Shown: positions 31,083 through 41,631 of the stretch, in pieces
How positions within the stretch are numbered: the first letter of the stretch is position 1
How the letters are laid out: each line of letters opens with the position of its first letter
NCBI GenBank assembly: GCA_023515795.1
Contig: JALGPX010000021.1
Coordinates: 1-64,000, forward strand
From: Amoeboaphelidium occidentale
Lineage: Eukaryota; Aphelidiomycota; Aphelidea
Reading direction: 5' to 3'
DNA: 64,000 nt
Translations under genes and position numbers: made by a program
The notes under the pieces: generated by a model
Seen by the model: only the letters and a program-made list of their open reading frames with translations
Told to the model about the DNA's origin: nothing
Database searches by the model: none

Positions 31083-34000
31083 ATGGCAAGCGAGGCAAAT
31101 CAAGACAGCGATTGGCAACAACTGCCACTCGAGGAAAAGCTCCAACACAAAGTAAAATTCCCTCGTCTGAACTCCTCTAATGAAAATTCCGTAGATTTGG
31201 AAGGCCCGTGTTGCCGGTTACGAAGAATTGCAGCAGAAGATTGCAAAAGACTTAAACTCTCCTGAGCATTTCAAGAAGTATTTTGAGTTTATGAGGAAGA
31301 TACCTTCAGATTCTAATTTGGTCGCACAGGAGGCTGGTCTTAAATGTTTGGCATGTTATGTTCAGGAAGCACCGGCTGATGTTGTCAACAAGTAAGCCAA
31401 TGTTGGAGTCATTTTATATATCTATTAGACTGCGCCCAATGGTTCTTACGACGCTCATTGAAAAATGCTTAGGCTCAAACAGGGCTGGGACGAAACAGAA
31501 TGCTGCAGACGTGCTGCTGGAACTTTTGGATGCTTCCGAAACACCGTCTGTGATTGTTGATGGTCTGATTGAGGGTACCAAAGCTAAACAGCCTAAAGTC
31601 GTTGTTTCAAGTGTCGCTATGATGAAAGAAATGGTTAGGCTTTATGGTGCGAGGACTGTCGATGTGAAACCGATACTGAAACATCTTAAAGTCTTGTTTT
31701 CTCATTCGGATGCATCTGTGCGTGGTGAAACAAGTGCTCTTTCTTTGGAAATATTCAAATGGACAGGGCAAGTACCTTTTGATGGCGTTTTTAAGGATTT
31801 GAAACCTGTCCAAGTTAATGAGCTTTCTGATTTGTTTCAGCAGCATTCTTCTTCTGGCCAGAAACCAACTCAAGAAAGATTTATGAGGAGTCAGCGCCAG
31901 GAAGATGCAACCGTTCCAAAGAATGATATGTCATCCTCTACGGAGTCTATTGAAGCGGGAAATAATGCCGTTAATGAGGAACAGGCGATTGATGCTCTTG
32001 ATTTTGTTGATCCGGTTGATGTTCTTTCTAAAGTACCTAAAGACTTGGAAGAAAGATTGGGCTCGAGTAAATGGAAAGACAGAAAAGAAGTTTTGGATGA
32101 GTTGGAGAAAGTTCTTGAAGCACCGAAATTTGCGGATGGCAGTTACATTTCACTTATAGCTATTGTCTCCAAGAAAATTCCTGATGTAAACATGGCGGTC
32201 TCGCTTGCTGCGATAAGTTGTATTGAAAAGCTTGCTAAAGGTACAAGGGCCGATCAGTTTCGTAGCTTATCTCTTTGTCCACTTCTGGAGAAAGCAAAAG
32301 AAAAGAAACAGTCATTTGTGACCGCCATCAGAGAAGCACTAGATGCAATCTTTCAAACAACAATGCTGAAAAGTATTCAAGAAGATGTAATATCGTATTT
32401 CTCTAACAAAAATCCAAACATAAGATTAGAATCTGTCCTGTTTCTAGGGCGTTGTATAGAGTCTAAGAAAACTCCTGTTTTGCAGAAGTCTGAATTGAAG
32501 GGAATCGCAAACGAATTAGTCAAACTTCTAGATGATTCCGTTCCAGAGGTCAGAGAAGGAGCGATGCAGTCAACTGCAATTCTAATGAAGAAGGTTGGTG
32601 AAAAAGCCTTGAATCCGTTCTTGGAGAAAGTTGACCAGATCAAACTGAACAGAATCAAGGAATTCTCTGGAAGTTCCGGATCTTTAGAGAAAGAAAACAA
32701 GCCGCCTTCAGCTACGGGATCTTTGTCTTCTGCCGGGTCCAAGAAACCTCAGGCATCCTTTTCGTCTTCTAAACCAGCAGCAAGTATTAAGAAAGCGACA
32801 AGTGTCAGCAATGTTGCCTCCAACAAGCCCTCTGGAATTAAGAAAAAGGCCAATCCTTCAAAAGAGCCACTTTCCAAGGAATCTAAAAGTGTTTCTGCTG
32901 AATCCCTTGTTCTTAGATTCAAGTATTCTGATGAGCAGGCTGTTGAATTATTCAAAGAAAAGTTTGGTGAAGTTGTGTTTGAAAACATTTCCAACTCAAA
33001 CTGGAAGCAGAGACTTGAGACAATGGACAAGATTTTAGAGGAAGTTGGATTGAGTGATGTTGATGCTGAAATGCTGGTGAGGACGTTTGTCGTGAAAAAT
33101 GTCTTTAAAGATTCGAATTTCCAGGTACTACTAAGACTGACCCAGATCTTAACGGAACTCGCGAAGAAAAACCTTCTTTCTAATCAATCTTTATGCACCC
33201 TAATTGTTCCTCCTTTGGTCGAGAAATTTGGTGATATCAAATTACGTAAGCCTGTTTATGAGCTATTCGCATCTTTGATTGAGAAGAATGGAACCTTTAA
33301 CATAATGAAGCAAACAATCGAAGGAATCTCTGACTCAAAGTCTCCAAAAATTCTATCCGAAACGATGAAGGCGATGAAAGACTTCTTGAATGAATTCGGT
33401 GCAGCTGGGATCCAAGATCCGTTAATTCTGATAACCAAAACTAAAACACACTTGGAAAACACAAACTCTGTTGTCAGATCTGCAGCAGTGCAATTAATGG
33501 GAACATACTACTTGGCTTTCGGCAAGGATTGTAAACAGCCTATACTTTCATGTGTTGAAGGAAACGCTCAGCTTCAGGCTGTAATCGAGCAAGAATTCGA
33601 AAAGGCAGACAAAATGGGAAAATTGGATCCTGTAAGGAAACAAGAAATCACTGTCACAGAAGCACCTGTTACTTTGTTCAAACCAACGGACTTGAGTTCT
33701 TCATTGGAATCCAATAACGTGTTTGAAAAACTTGAGAATACAAACTGGAAAGAAAGAAAAGAAGCACTTGACAATGTTCAGCAATTACTAGAGAAATCAA
33801 CAAAAGTCGCTAATAATCATTCTTTGGCAGAATTATTCGGACTATTGTGCAAAAGAGTTAACGATTCGAACAAAAACTTGGCTATGCAAGCTCTTGAGGT
33901 TCTCTCGTCGCTTGTCTCAAAGACCGCTGACAAAGGCGCTTTTGAGCGCTTTCAACTAAAGTCAGTTGTAACGGTTGTGTGTGCAAACAGTTTAAATGAC

Positions 34001-36478
34001 AACAAGCCCCAAGTTCGAGAAAAAGGATTATCTGTTATCACTTCTGTGTTTGAAGTCACTACTTCGTCGATTCAGGTTATCTCAAGCTTTCTTTCAGCAA
34101 GTTCTGGTGAAACATCTTCCGCTATGATAAGAAAAGAATTGCTATCTTTCATTCAGAGCAAGATGGATAAAATTTCAGGAACTGATGCTCTTAACATTCT
34201 CAACAATCTTGTGGAATCATGCATTGACGATAAGTCTATAGAAGTAAGGAAGTTAGCAAATGATTTAATTCCTGTCATTTTGGGGAAAGTATCGAACATT
34301 GACGATGCCAGGAAGATTTTAGCAAAGAAAAATCTTCTACATTATCTTGGAGAAGCATCTCAAATTGAAACCAAAGTTTCTTCTCCTAAACCTCTCAAGA
34401 GAAGTACCACCACATTGGCAAATAGCAGGCATGCTTCAAAAGCTTCCTCTAGTAGCATCGAAAACACTAAAACTTCCGTTGCAAAATCTACTTTGTCTCT
34501 AGCACCCGAGCCTGCTGAAGAATTCATTATGCTAAGTAATCCTAAAGATAGCAAGGAGAAGAGAGCTGAGGCTAACTATGGATCCCAAAAATGGACTCTT
34601 GACTCAAATAACAATACGATTCGATCGGAACTTGTCGATGCGCTGAAAAGTCAATGTGAAGGCTCTTTCTCTTCGGGCTTGATAGCTTTAATGTTTTCCA
34701 AGTCTCATCATAAAGAGAAAGATTATTTGAAGGCGCTTACCTTGTTGGAAGAAATAGTTTCCAAGGAGTCGCAAAAACTTGTTGAGTCTGCAGACCTTGT
34801 GTTCAAGTATTTATCTGTGAGATATCTAGATTCAAATACTTCGATTTTGTTGAAATGCTTGGATGTGACTGAGAAGCTTGTGACAACTCTAGTCGATGTT
34901 GGTTATCACATGACTGAATATGAAGCCAGCGTTTTCTTCCCATCATTCTTGACTAGAATTGGAGATCAAAAGGACGTTGTTAGACAAAGAGTTCATTCTA
35001 TTCTAAGAATGTGCCTGTCTGTTTATCCTTCTAGCAAACTGCTAAGCTACTTGTTTGGATCTCTCGCTAACAAGAACTCTCGCGTAAGATCGGAATGCAT
35101 TGATGAAATTTCGGAAGTTGTCCAAAGAAATGGATTGCAATGCTTGAATTTGAAACTTATTCCATCACTTGGAAGTCAAATATCAGATAATGCTACAAGA
35201 CAAGCTGCGATAAACTGTCTGTCTTGCATTTATCAAATGATGGGAGAGACGATATGGAAGCATTTGACTAAGCTTGGTGATAAAGAAAAATCTTTGCTGG
35301 AAGAAAAGCTTAAAAGAACCAAACTCAACGAGTCTGTTTTAGAGAATGCTCCTACAGCTTCGGATGGCTTGCAGTCTCTTGAAACTAAAGAAGCTCCTGC
35401 TGTTGCAAGAAATTCAGATGTTCAGGAAAAGCCTATTAACGCGAAGCAGGCAAGTGCCTTTTCGTTGAATTTTGATCAACTTGACCTTCCAGAGCTTTCT
35501 CCTATGGTTGTTGCTGAAGTGAGCCAGTCTTCACTTAATCTTGAGGACCAAGCTGGAGGAAACAGAAGTGCTAGTTCAGAAGATATGCTTTTAGATTATA
35601 CTTTGACGCAGATCACGAGCGGAGACACCGTGCAGTCAACTGCTGCCTTGAAAAATTTGGAGAAAATGCTGTCTAATGTTACTCCGTATTTCTTGGATCA
35701 AGTTAATGCTCTTGTCAATGCCATCACACTTCAGATTAGACTTGTGTATTCTCCAATGGGCTCTGTGTCGTCGTCCAGTGACAATTCGATATATCTTAAA
35801 TTGTTGAAGAGGTTGGTGAATGTGCTGGTATTAATGTGCTCAGATACCAAAATAGCATCTGCGTTTTCTCGTGATACTTTGAATCAAATGACAACCGAGT
35901 TGATTACTCGTTTGGTTGACTCGGAAAGTAACAACAAGATTACAGGGAATAACGAAGAAGCAACAAAGAATTTAAACAGAGCTTTCAATGTATTGATGAT
36001 AAAGGTATTGGAAAATTGTCCGCAGAATTCAGTTATATCTGTGTTACTTGATTTGCTCGACGTCGGTGTTTCATCTCTTCACAGGTTGACTGGAGCCGAC
36101 TTGGAAGTCCGAACTAAATTCACAGAGTTGGTTATGAAATGTTTATGGAAACTCACAAAAGCGTTGAAATTAGCCTTGGGCAAGAAGGTAAGCATTTTGA
36201 GTCTTTCTTTTATCAATGTTTAGACTGTTGACGTTCGCGTACTCCTATTGGATATTCACAAGTTTTTGACTGCGACTACGCCTAATGAATGGAAGAGGCG
36301 CGCTGCTTTAGAGCTTCCATTGGGAGATATGCCACTGAGAACTGTCAAAACAATTTTGCATGAAATTGCGGCATACATGGGCGAAGAATGCTTGGCCTGT
36401 TTCGAATCATCTGGGATTAAAGAACCAACCAAAAGCACAGTCTATCTTTATTTGAAGCAAATGATTCAGACGCCCTAA
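31083..36478 (+). CDS. STU2: XMAP215/ch-TOG/Stu2 microtubule polymerase with five TOG domains
   Basis: Promotes tubulin addition at microtubule plus ends. Four exons (31083-31151, 31195-31391, 31429-36187, 36224-36478) joined across 43-, 37- and 36-nt introns give ~1759 residues. TOG1 begins with LPLEEKLQHK/IWKARVAGYEEL at the first splice. Further TOG starts are recognisable as SSKWKDRKEVLDEL (~residue 296), NSNWKQRLETMDKI (~600), NTNWKERKEALDNV (~855) and a divergent TOG5-like region (~1130). A Ser/Lys/Pro-rich basic linker (~495-590) separates TOG2 and TOG3. Five TOGs is the animal/plant layout; budding yeast Stu2 has two. The C-terminus (~1380-1759) is helical. An AATAAA overlaps the stop region. 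Confidence 0.94.
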
Positions 36479-36490
36479 TAAATTTCTGTA

Positions 36491-38668
36491 TTATTGCTTC
36501 AGTTGATTTAATTTCTTACAGCACTCCTTGGCAATCAGAACGGAAGTAGACAGTATCGTAAGCATCGGATTGACTCCAGTTGCGGTTGGCAGCACACTTC
36601 CATCACAAACAAAAACATTATCAGCTTCCCATAATTTTCCACTCGGGTCACAGGCGCCATCTGTCTCGTTTGAAGCCATTCGACAGGAGGACATTTGATG
36701 GGCAGAGAATAGAGAACAATTAAACCCAGCGTTTAGTTTGTGCGAGTCTAGGGCCTGCTTTAAATCGCTTACTGGATCTTTCTCCATAAAACATGGAGCG
36801 ATATCATCAACCGATGTTGCAACAACCTTTGCACCCTCAGTGACCAAAATATCAATAGCCGATTTTAAGCCTGTCCTGATAGATTTTTCGTCTCTGTCCG
36901 ACAACTTGTACTCAACACATAGTTTCCCGTACTTGTCTTCGTAAACAGATCCAACGCTGTCTTTATCACGCTGCAAGGACATTATCAATACACTGTGCTT
37001 CAAATTATAAACTAAAGCTCTTGCTAAAACGGTTGGGTCACTGATACCCTGAATTGCAGATGGAAAAGTTAACGCTGATGCGCTAATTATCGGTTGAGCC
37101 ACTGCAATTTCAATCTTGGCACCATAAGAAACGTCTCCTGATGCATCTGGCATAGGACAAATGGATGTCAGAATGGAGCCTTTCCAAGGATAAACTGATT
37201 TTTCGGGAAACAAGCCAAACGCACCAGCAACGGGATGCAACTTCAGATTCTTGCCAATATGCTTATTTTTGAATCCGCTTCTTCTCAAAACGATAGGAGT
37301 ATTCATAGAACCAGCAGAACAAACGACCAACTTACAAGATATGTAAACCGGGAAAGTATTCCTATAAATTCCATAAACGCCTGTAGCACGACCATCACTG
37401 GATCTAAGTATTTTTAACACATTAAAGTTCCACGCAAACTTGGCTCCTTCTTTACCTGCGTCTACAAGAAACGTTTCCATTGTTCCTTGCTTCACTCTGT
37501 TTGCACAGCCCAATCCACATTGACCGCACAAGTGAACTTTCCCCTTTGTATTCTGTGGAACCTCTCTGGCTTCTAGGCCTAATTTTTTACACCCATTTAG
37601 AAGAATCGAGTTTGGTTCATTTTGTTGATGCGGTGCTGATACTCCAATTCTTTCGCTTACAAAATCTATCGCTTTATCAAAATCATTCGTTGCAAACACT
37701 TTCAAACCAAGATCATCCGCCCATTCTTTTCGTAAATATTGTGGTGGTTTTAAAGAGGCAGACCAATTCACGGTTGATCCACCTCCAATACATGATCCAG
37801 CCAATATTGCCACAGAGCCATCTTCTGTTGGCAGAAAGCCTCCATTCAAATACATTTTTTCAAGGCTATCCTTTTCTTCAAGGGTAATGTTTTCTTGACG
37901 GTAGAATCCTGATTTTTCGCAAACTAGAACTTTGTGTCCCGCTTTGGCCAAGAACGAAGCAGCGACGCCGCCACCACATCCCGAACCAATAACAACAGCG
38001 TCATAATTAAGATGGATAGGTTCCGGCTCCAAGAATCTTGACAAATCGAGTTTGGACAAACTCTGGAAAACCGATTCCAATCTGATATGTTCATCTTCGA
38101 TATTCGACCAAGGGTTTACAGGCTCGACAAATTTTGGCGGTTTTGAATAGTCTAACAATGATAGAAATCGGCTTTCTCTTCTGCCATTCACGTTCTGAAG
38201 AGTTGAAACCTCCGAGACATACGCCATCGTAGCAATTTTGAAAAACAATTTGGCTGCTGATCTGAAATCCTTCAATGGTGACATAGCCCACCCGCTCAAA
38301 AAGTCGAGCCTCTCCTTCAAAGTGGAATCCACGAATGATGTCCTCAATTTACCCAAAGAAATCAGAAAAGAACCATAAGGTGAACCGAAAGCCCTGATTA
38401 TCTGTCTTACAAGCTGAAACTTGATTGTCCCCAAACCCTTTTGCAATAAAGACGCTGCAACGTCAACGGCAGTGTCAGAAAAGCCAATCTTGAAGAAATC
38501 CTGGTTTAACTCCGCAGCTAATGGGCTGAAACCTCCCTTCTCCCTGAAAAGTCGACATACTTCTTCGATGCTCCCTTGATCTACTTCATGATAAAAGGTA
38601 AGAATAATTTCTTTCAAAACAGCCTTTTCACTGCCTGACAAGTCGTTGGAATTACTCGTTTCGTTCAT
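36491..38668 (-). CDS. FAO1: Long-chain fatty alcohol oxidase (GMC oxidoreductase)
   Basis: FAD enzyme oxidising long-chain alcohols to aldehydes, usually peroxisomal or ER-associated, in omega-oxidation of alkanes and fats. 725 residues from ATG 38668 (MNETSNSND); the longer frame lacks ATG. N-terminal helical region typical of FAOs, Rossmann motif VIGSGCGGGVAASFLAKAGH with VLVCEKSG, IGGGSTVNWSAS, the Cys-rich CGQCGLGCANRVKQGT, and the GMC C-terminus ATGVNPMLTILSTSVLIA. No clear C-terminal PTS1 (ends NQLKQ). Convergent with the TOG gene, 12 bases between stops. Confidence 0.92.
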   Translation of the reverse strand: MNETSNSNDLSGSEKAVLKEIILTFYHEVDQGSIEEVCRLFREKGGFSPLAAELNQDFFKIGFSDTAVDVAASLLQKGLGTIKFQLVRQIIRAFGSPYGSFLISLGKLRTSFVDSTLKERLDFLSGWAMSPLKDFRSAAKLFFKIATMAYVSEVSTLQNVNGRRESRFLSLLDYSKPPKFVEPVNPWSNIEDEHIRLESVFQSLSKLDLSRFLEPEPIHLNYDAVVIGSGCGGGVAASFLAKAGHKVLVCEKSGFYRQENITLEEKDSLEKMYLNGGFLPTEDGSVAILAGSCIGGGSTVNWSASLKPPQYLRKEWADDLGLKVFATNDFDKAIDFVSERIGVSAPHQQNEPNSILLNGCKKLGLEAREVPQNTKGKVHLCGQCGLGCANRVKQGTMETFLVDAGKEGAKFAWNFNVLKILRSSDGRATGVYGIYRNTFPVYISCKLVVCSAGSMNTPIVLRRSGFKNKHIGKNLKLHPVAGAFGLFPEKSVYPWKGSILTSICPMPDASGDVSYGAKIEIAVAQPIISASALTFPSAIQGISDPTVLARALVYNLKHSVLIMSLQRDKDSVGSVYEDKYGKLCVEYKLSDRDEKSIRTGLKSAIDILVTEGAKVVATSVDDIAPCFMEKDPVSDLKQALDSHKLNAGFNCSLFSAHQMSSCRMASNETDGACDPSGKLWEADNVFVCDGSVLPTATGVNPMLTILSTSVLIAKECCKKLNQLKQ

Positions 38669-39013
38669 GTTGAAAATATCAAAGTGGAGTCGAAACAAGC
38701 GAGTTTCACAGAATCATGTGAAACTGCCTCAGCCAGGTTAAAATCAGCTCATAGTCGGCATTAATGAGACTGTTTATCATCAAATTCTATGTTGTAGCTT
38801 AACATAATGCCTTTTTGTTGCTGAAATATTTCGCAGCATTGTTTGACGGCTTGAGTTTGACTAGATTTCCATCAACCTGTCAAGTCTGTCACATAATAGG
38901 AATTCTTTCCATTATTCTTCATGATGCGTTATTTTCCTTATCCTCTAAATTAAAAGCACAATACGTCTGACGAATATAGTTGCTGATTGCAGCTTGCGTG
39001 TCGTTTTTTTCAG
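38669..39013. other. Intergenic region between divergent FAO1 and CSN6
   Basis: 345 bases with no open frame of note and no RNA gene I can recognise. AT-rich, with a short T-run (39004-39010) just before the CSN6 start. It presumably carries both promoters; no TATA box stands out. Confidence 0.5.
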
Positions 39014-39923
39014 ATGATCATTCAAGTGTAAGCTTTCATATTTTAGAACTAAGTAATTTCACAGACACCCTCTGACTCTTATTAATATAAGCGACCATGC
39101 GTTGCGTAATATTCTTGTCGGGATGGATGTAGGAGACATAGTTTCCATTGGAGCTTTACTAGGAGTTCAGTCAGGTGATAAATTGGAGATTTATTCTTCT
39201 TTCGAGCTCAAATTCAAGTCTAATGCTGATGGTACGCCTTTAGTGGATGAACAATTCTTCAAGGTAGAGATGGAGCAGTTTAAGCAAGTCTTCAAGGATT
39301 ACGATGTAATTGGATGGTATTGTGTTCACGCAGGCGTTTCAGCTGAAGTTAAAATGCTCCATCAGCAGATTGCTTCTTTGATGGACTCTCCTGTCTTGCT
39401 ACTGCTAGACCCAAGTTTCATTTCTAGTAGCACAGAAACGCAGCCAAAGGATGTCCCAGTCAGAATGTTCGAATCTACTTTGGAAATTAACGAGGGAAAG
39501 CCTGTAGCAGCATTAACAGAGTCAAGTTATCTACTGCAAACTACTGAAGCTGAGAGCATCTCTTTGGATTTATTGGTGAATATTCAAGAGAAAGGCGCGA
39601 GAGATTCATTATTGGCATCATCCTTGGAACGCCAAGAGGCCTTGGTTAGTGATTTCCACGGTTATGTTCAAAATATTGTCCAGTTTATCGAGAAATTAAG
39701 ATTAGAAGGAAAGCCTCTATCACCTGAAACGCTCAGACGTCTGAATGGTATTAGAAACAACTTGATGAACATGAATTTCGAGAACTTGAACGGAGTAGAT
39801 CCATTATCTGCCTCATTAGGACCTCTAACTAAAAGCTTGGGTGTATTGAGTGACTTTTCTACCAAGCTATCTTATATGAGCACCTCGTTGCAAGATACAG
39901 GAACAAAGTTCATGAAGCAGTGA
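39014..39923 (+). CDS. CSN6: COP9 signalosome subunit 6
   Basis: MPN-domain subunit of the COP9 signalosome, which removes Nedd8 from cullins. A 14-base first exon (MIIQ + 2 bases) joins across a 37-nt intron (39028-39064) to give VHPLTLINISDHALRN, equivalent to ALHPLVILNISDHYTR of human CSN6; without it there is no suitable ATG. 290 residues (human 327). The MPN core is GDIVSIGALLG, EEQ-like EMEQFKQVF and VIGWYCVHAG; the HxH of catalytic JAMM proteases is absent, as expected for CSN6. C-terminal half is helical (S6CD). Tail-to-tail with ELF1, 14 bases apart. Confidence 0.9.
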
Positions 39924-39937
39924 AAATATATATTGTG

Positions 39938-40540
39938 TTAATCCATATCCCCAGCCAAAACAAGACGTCTCTTCTTTGCAGGAGTTGGCTTTTTATCACT
40001 ATCGGAGTTATCATCTTCACTTTCGCTCGAAGCAGCTTCTGGTTCCTCATCAGTAGATTCCCGTTCGATTTCCTCATCGCTATCTGCAATGAAACCATCA
40101 GACAAATTGCCATCATCATTCTTCAAATGAGCGGGTTTTTTAGTCTTTGGCGTAGGTCCTCTCGCTTGCGGTGGTGCACGAACAGGCGCATTAGTTTCCG
40201 GCTCGTCTGCTGAAGAGTAGTTATCATCCGAATACTGATCCTGCTCACGATCCGCAGCCTGAGGCCCAGTATTTCCATTATCAATATTGGTTCCTTCTGC
40301 CTTGGCTTCCTCACAGGCATCTATCCACTCTGAATACACATCAACTGGCTCTGATAAGTTGTGAATCGTCGTCTGCCAGAATGTTCCACATATGCGACAA
40401 TTAAGACTTCCAATAGCACTTTCTCGATCCAGCTTTATCTCTATGCTCTTGTCGTGGTTGCAAAAGTGACAAGTGAATGCCTTTTCTAGTTTGAGCTTGA
40501 TCTTTGCTTTAGGTTTCCTCGCGGCTTTCCTTTTTCCCAT
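39938..40540 (-). CDS. ELF1: Transcription elongation factor ELF1 (ELOF1)
   Basis: Zinc-ribbon protein that travels with RNA polymerase II. N-terminal basic MGKRKAARKPK, then CHFC and CRIC zinc-binding pairs with the conserved GTFWQTTIHNLSEPVDVYSEWIDACEEA. The conserved part ends near residue 85; the remaining ~115 residues are acidic and disordered (SDEEIERESTDEE and similar), so at 200 residues it is longer than human ELOF1 (83) and yeast Elf1 (145), which also has an acidic tail. Single exon. Confidence 0.95.
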   Translation of the reverse strand: MGKRKAARKPKAKIKLKLEKAFTCHFCNHDKSIEIKLDRESAIGSLNCRICGTFWQTTIHNLSEPVDVYSEWIDACEEAKAEGTNIDNGNTGPQAADREQDQYSDDNYSSADEPETNAPVRAPPQARGPTPKTKKPAHLKNDDGNLSDGFIADSDEEIERESTDEEPEAASSESEDDNSDSDKKPTPAKKRRLVLAGDMD

Positions 40541-40706
40541 TCGTTAAACACTGTACAGAAACACAAAATAGCTCCCTTTAATGCGTTAGGAATTTAAGGT
40601 TTCTTTTGTTCCTTAACGGCTTGTCACCTGATTTTTGAATTCCATTCAAGTTACCATAGCAACGCGTATCTCTTTGTAACATCGTTTGATCACATACTTT
40701 GACTAC

Positions 40707-41442
40707 ATGGTTTCGAATAAAGTTCTACTGTGGTGCCTTATTGTGGCCGTATCTTCAAGTGCTACCGTTCCTAGTATGATATTCACTACAGTATACGATC
40801 TTATTTGTAGAACATAAAGAATTGGTTCAAATAGTTCAGTTGGGAGACTCTCACCAACCTGATCAAGTTGTGCTATCACCTCCGCAAGTCAAGGATCAAA
40901 ACGCATACGGCCCGGAACAAGAGTATGATGATACCGACCGAGATTATGCACCTGATTACGATGAAACGGACTTCGTAGAATCCTTCTTGGAGACTTTTGG
41001 CGAGAAAGATTCCCACACTGATGCGACTATTGATCATGGTATTCAGGATCACCAAGTCACAACTGAGTCTATGGAGTTCGAAATTAATGTTGAAGGTAGC
41101 TCAGAATCTGTAAAGGAGATATCCAGCAATATCATGTCTATGATACAGAACCTTTTACAATCGAATCGCATTGCAAACGCTGATGATGATAACTCTGCAT
41201 ACATGACCACTACCACAACCACAGAGATTACTGTTACATATGAATACAAAAGAAGTCCAATGAAAGCCTTCCTTTATTCAATGATGATAATCAGCTGTGC
41301 TGCAACAATAATCACATTGCCTATCGCAATTTATCAAATGATACGCAGGAACGAAGAGGCAATCGCTGAAGAAGAAGCACGCATAGAAGAAGCAGTGCCT
41401 GCATATGAAGAAAAGCCTGTGAAACAGGAAGCAAAGTTGTAA
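40707..41442 (+). CDS. Small type I membrane protein with acidic ectodomain, family unknown
   Basis: Two exons joined across a 37-nt intron (40774-40810) give 232 residues. The first exon encodes a signal peptide (MVSNKVLLWCLIVAVSSSA), which the second exon alone lacks. The ectodomain is strongly acidic (YGPEQEYDDTDRDYAPDYDE) with a Thr-rich stem (MTTTTTTEITVTYEY). One membrane helix (FLYSMMIISCAATIITLPIA) is followed by RR and a Glu/Lys-rich cytosolic tail. An AATAAA follows the stop by ~12 bases. I do not recognise a family. Confidence 0.65.
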
Positions 41443-41631
41443 TGCTGCGAAACAATAAAGTGTAATGATATGCGACCGTGTGAAAAAATTAGTTGCCAAC
41501 CAGCACCATAGAGCGGATGACATGTCTCGATGAAACATGCTGATATATCAAGATATTTTAATAATTGTAAATGCGCAGTGGTGATCGCTCGAATATTTAA
41601 GAAAGGCACCCGATTTTCTTCATAATAACAC

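Noticed and set aside
36181-36223. TOG protein ending at VSILSLSFINV
   Set aside because: This is intron read-through; the 36-nt intron joins the C-terminal exon in frame.
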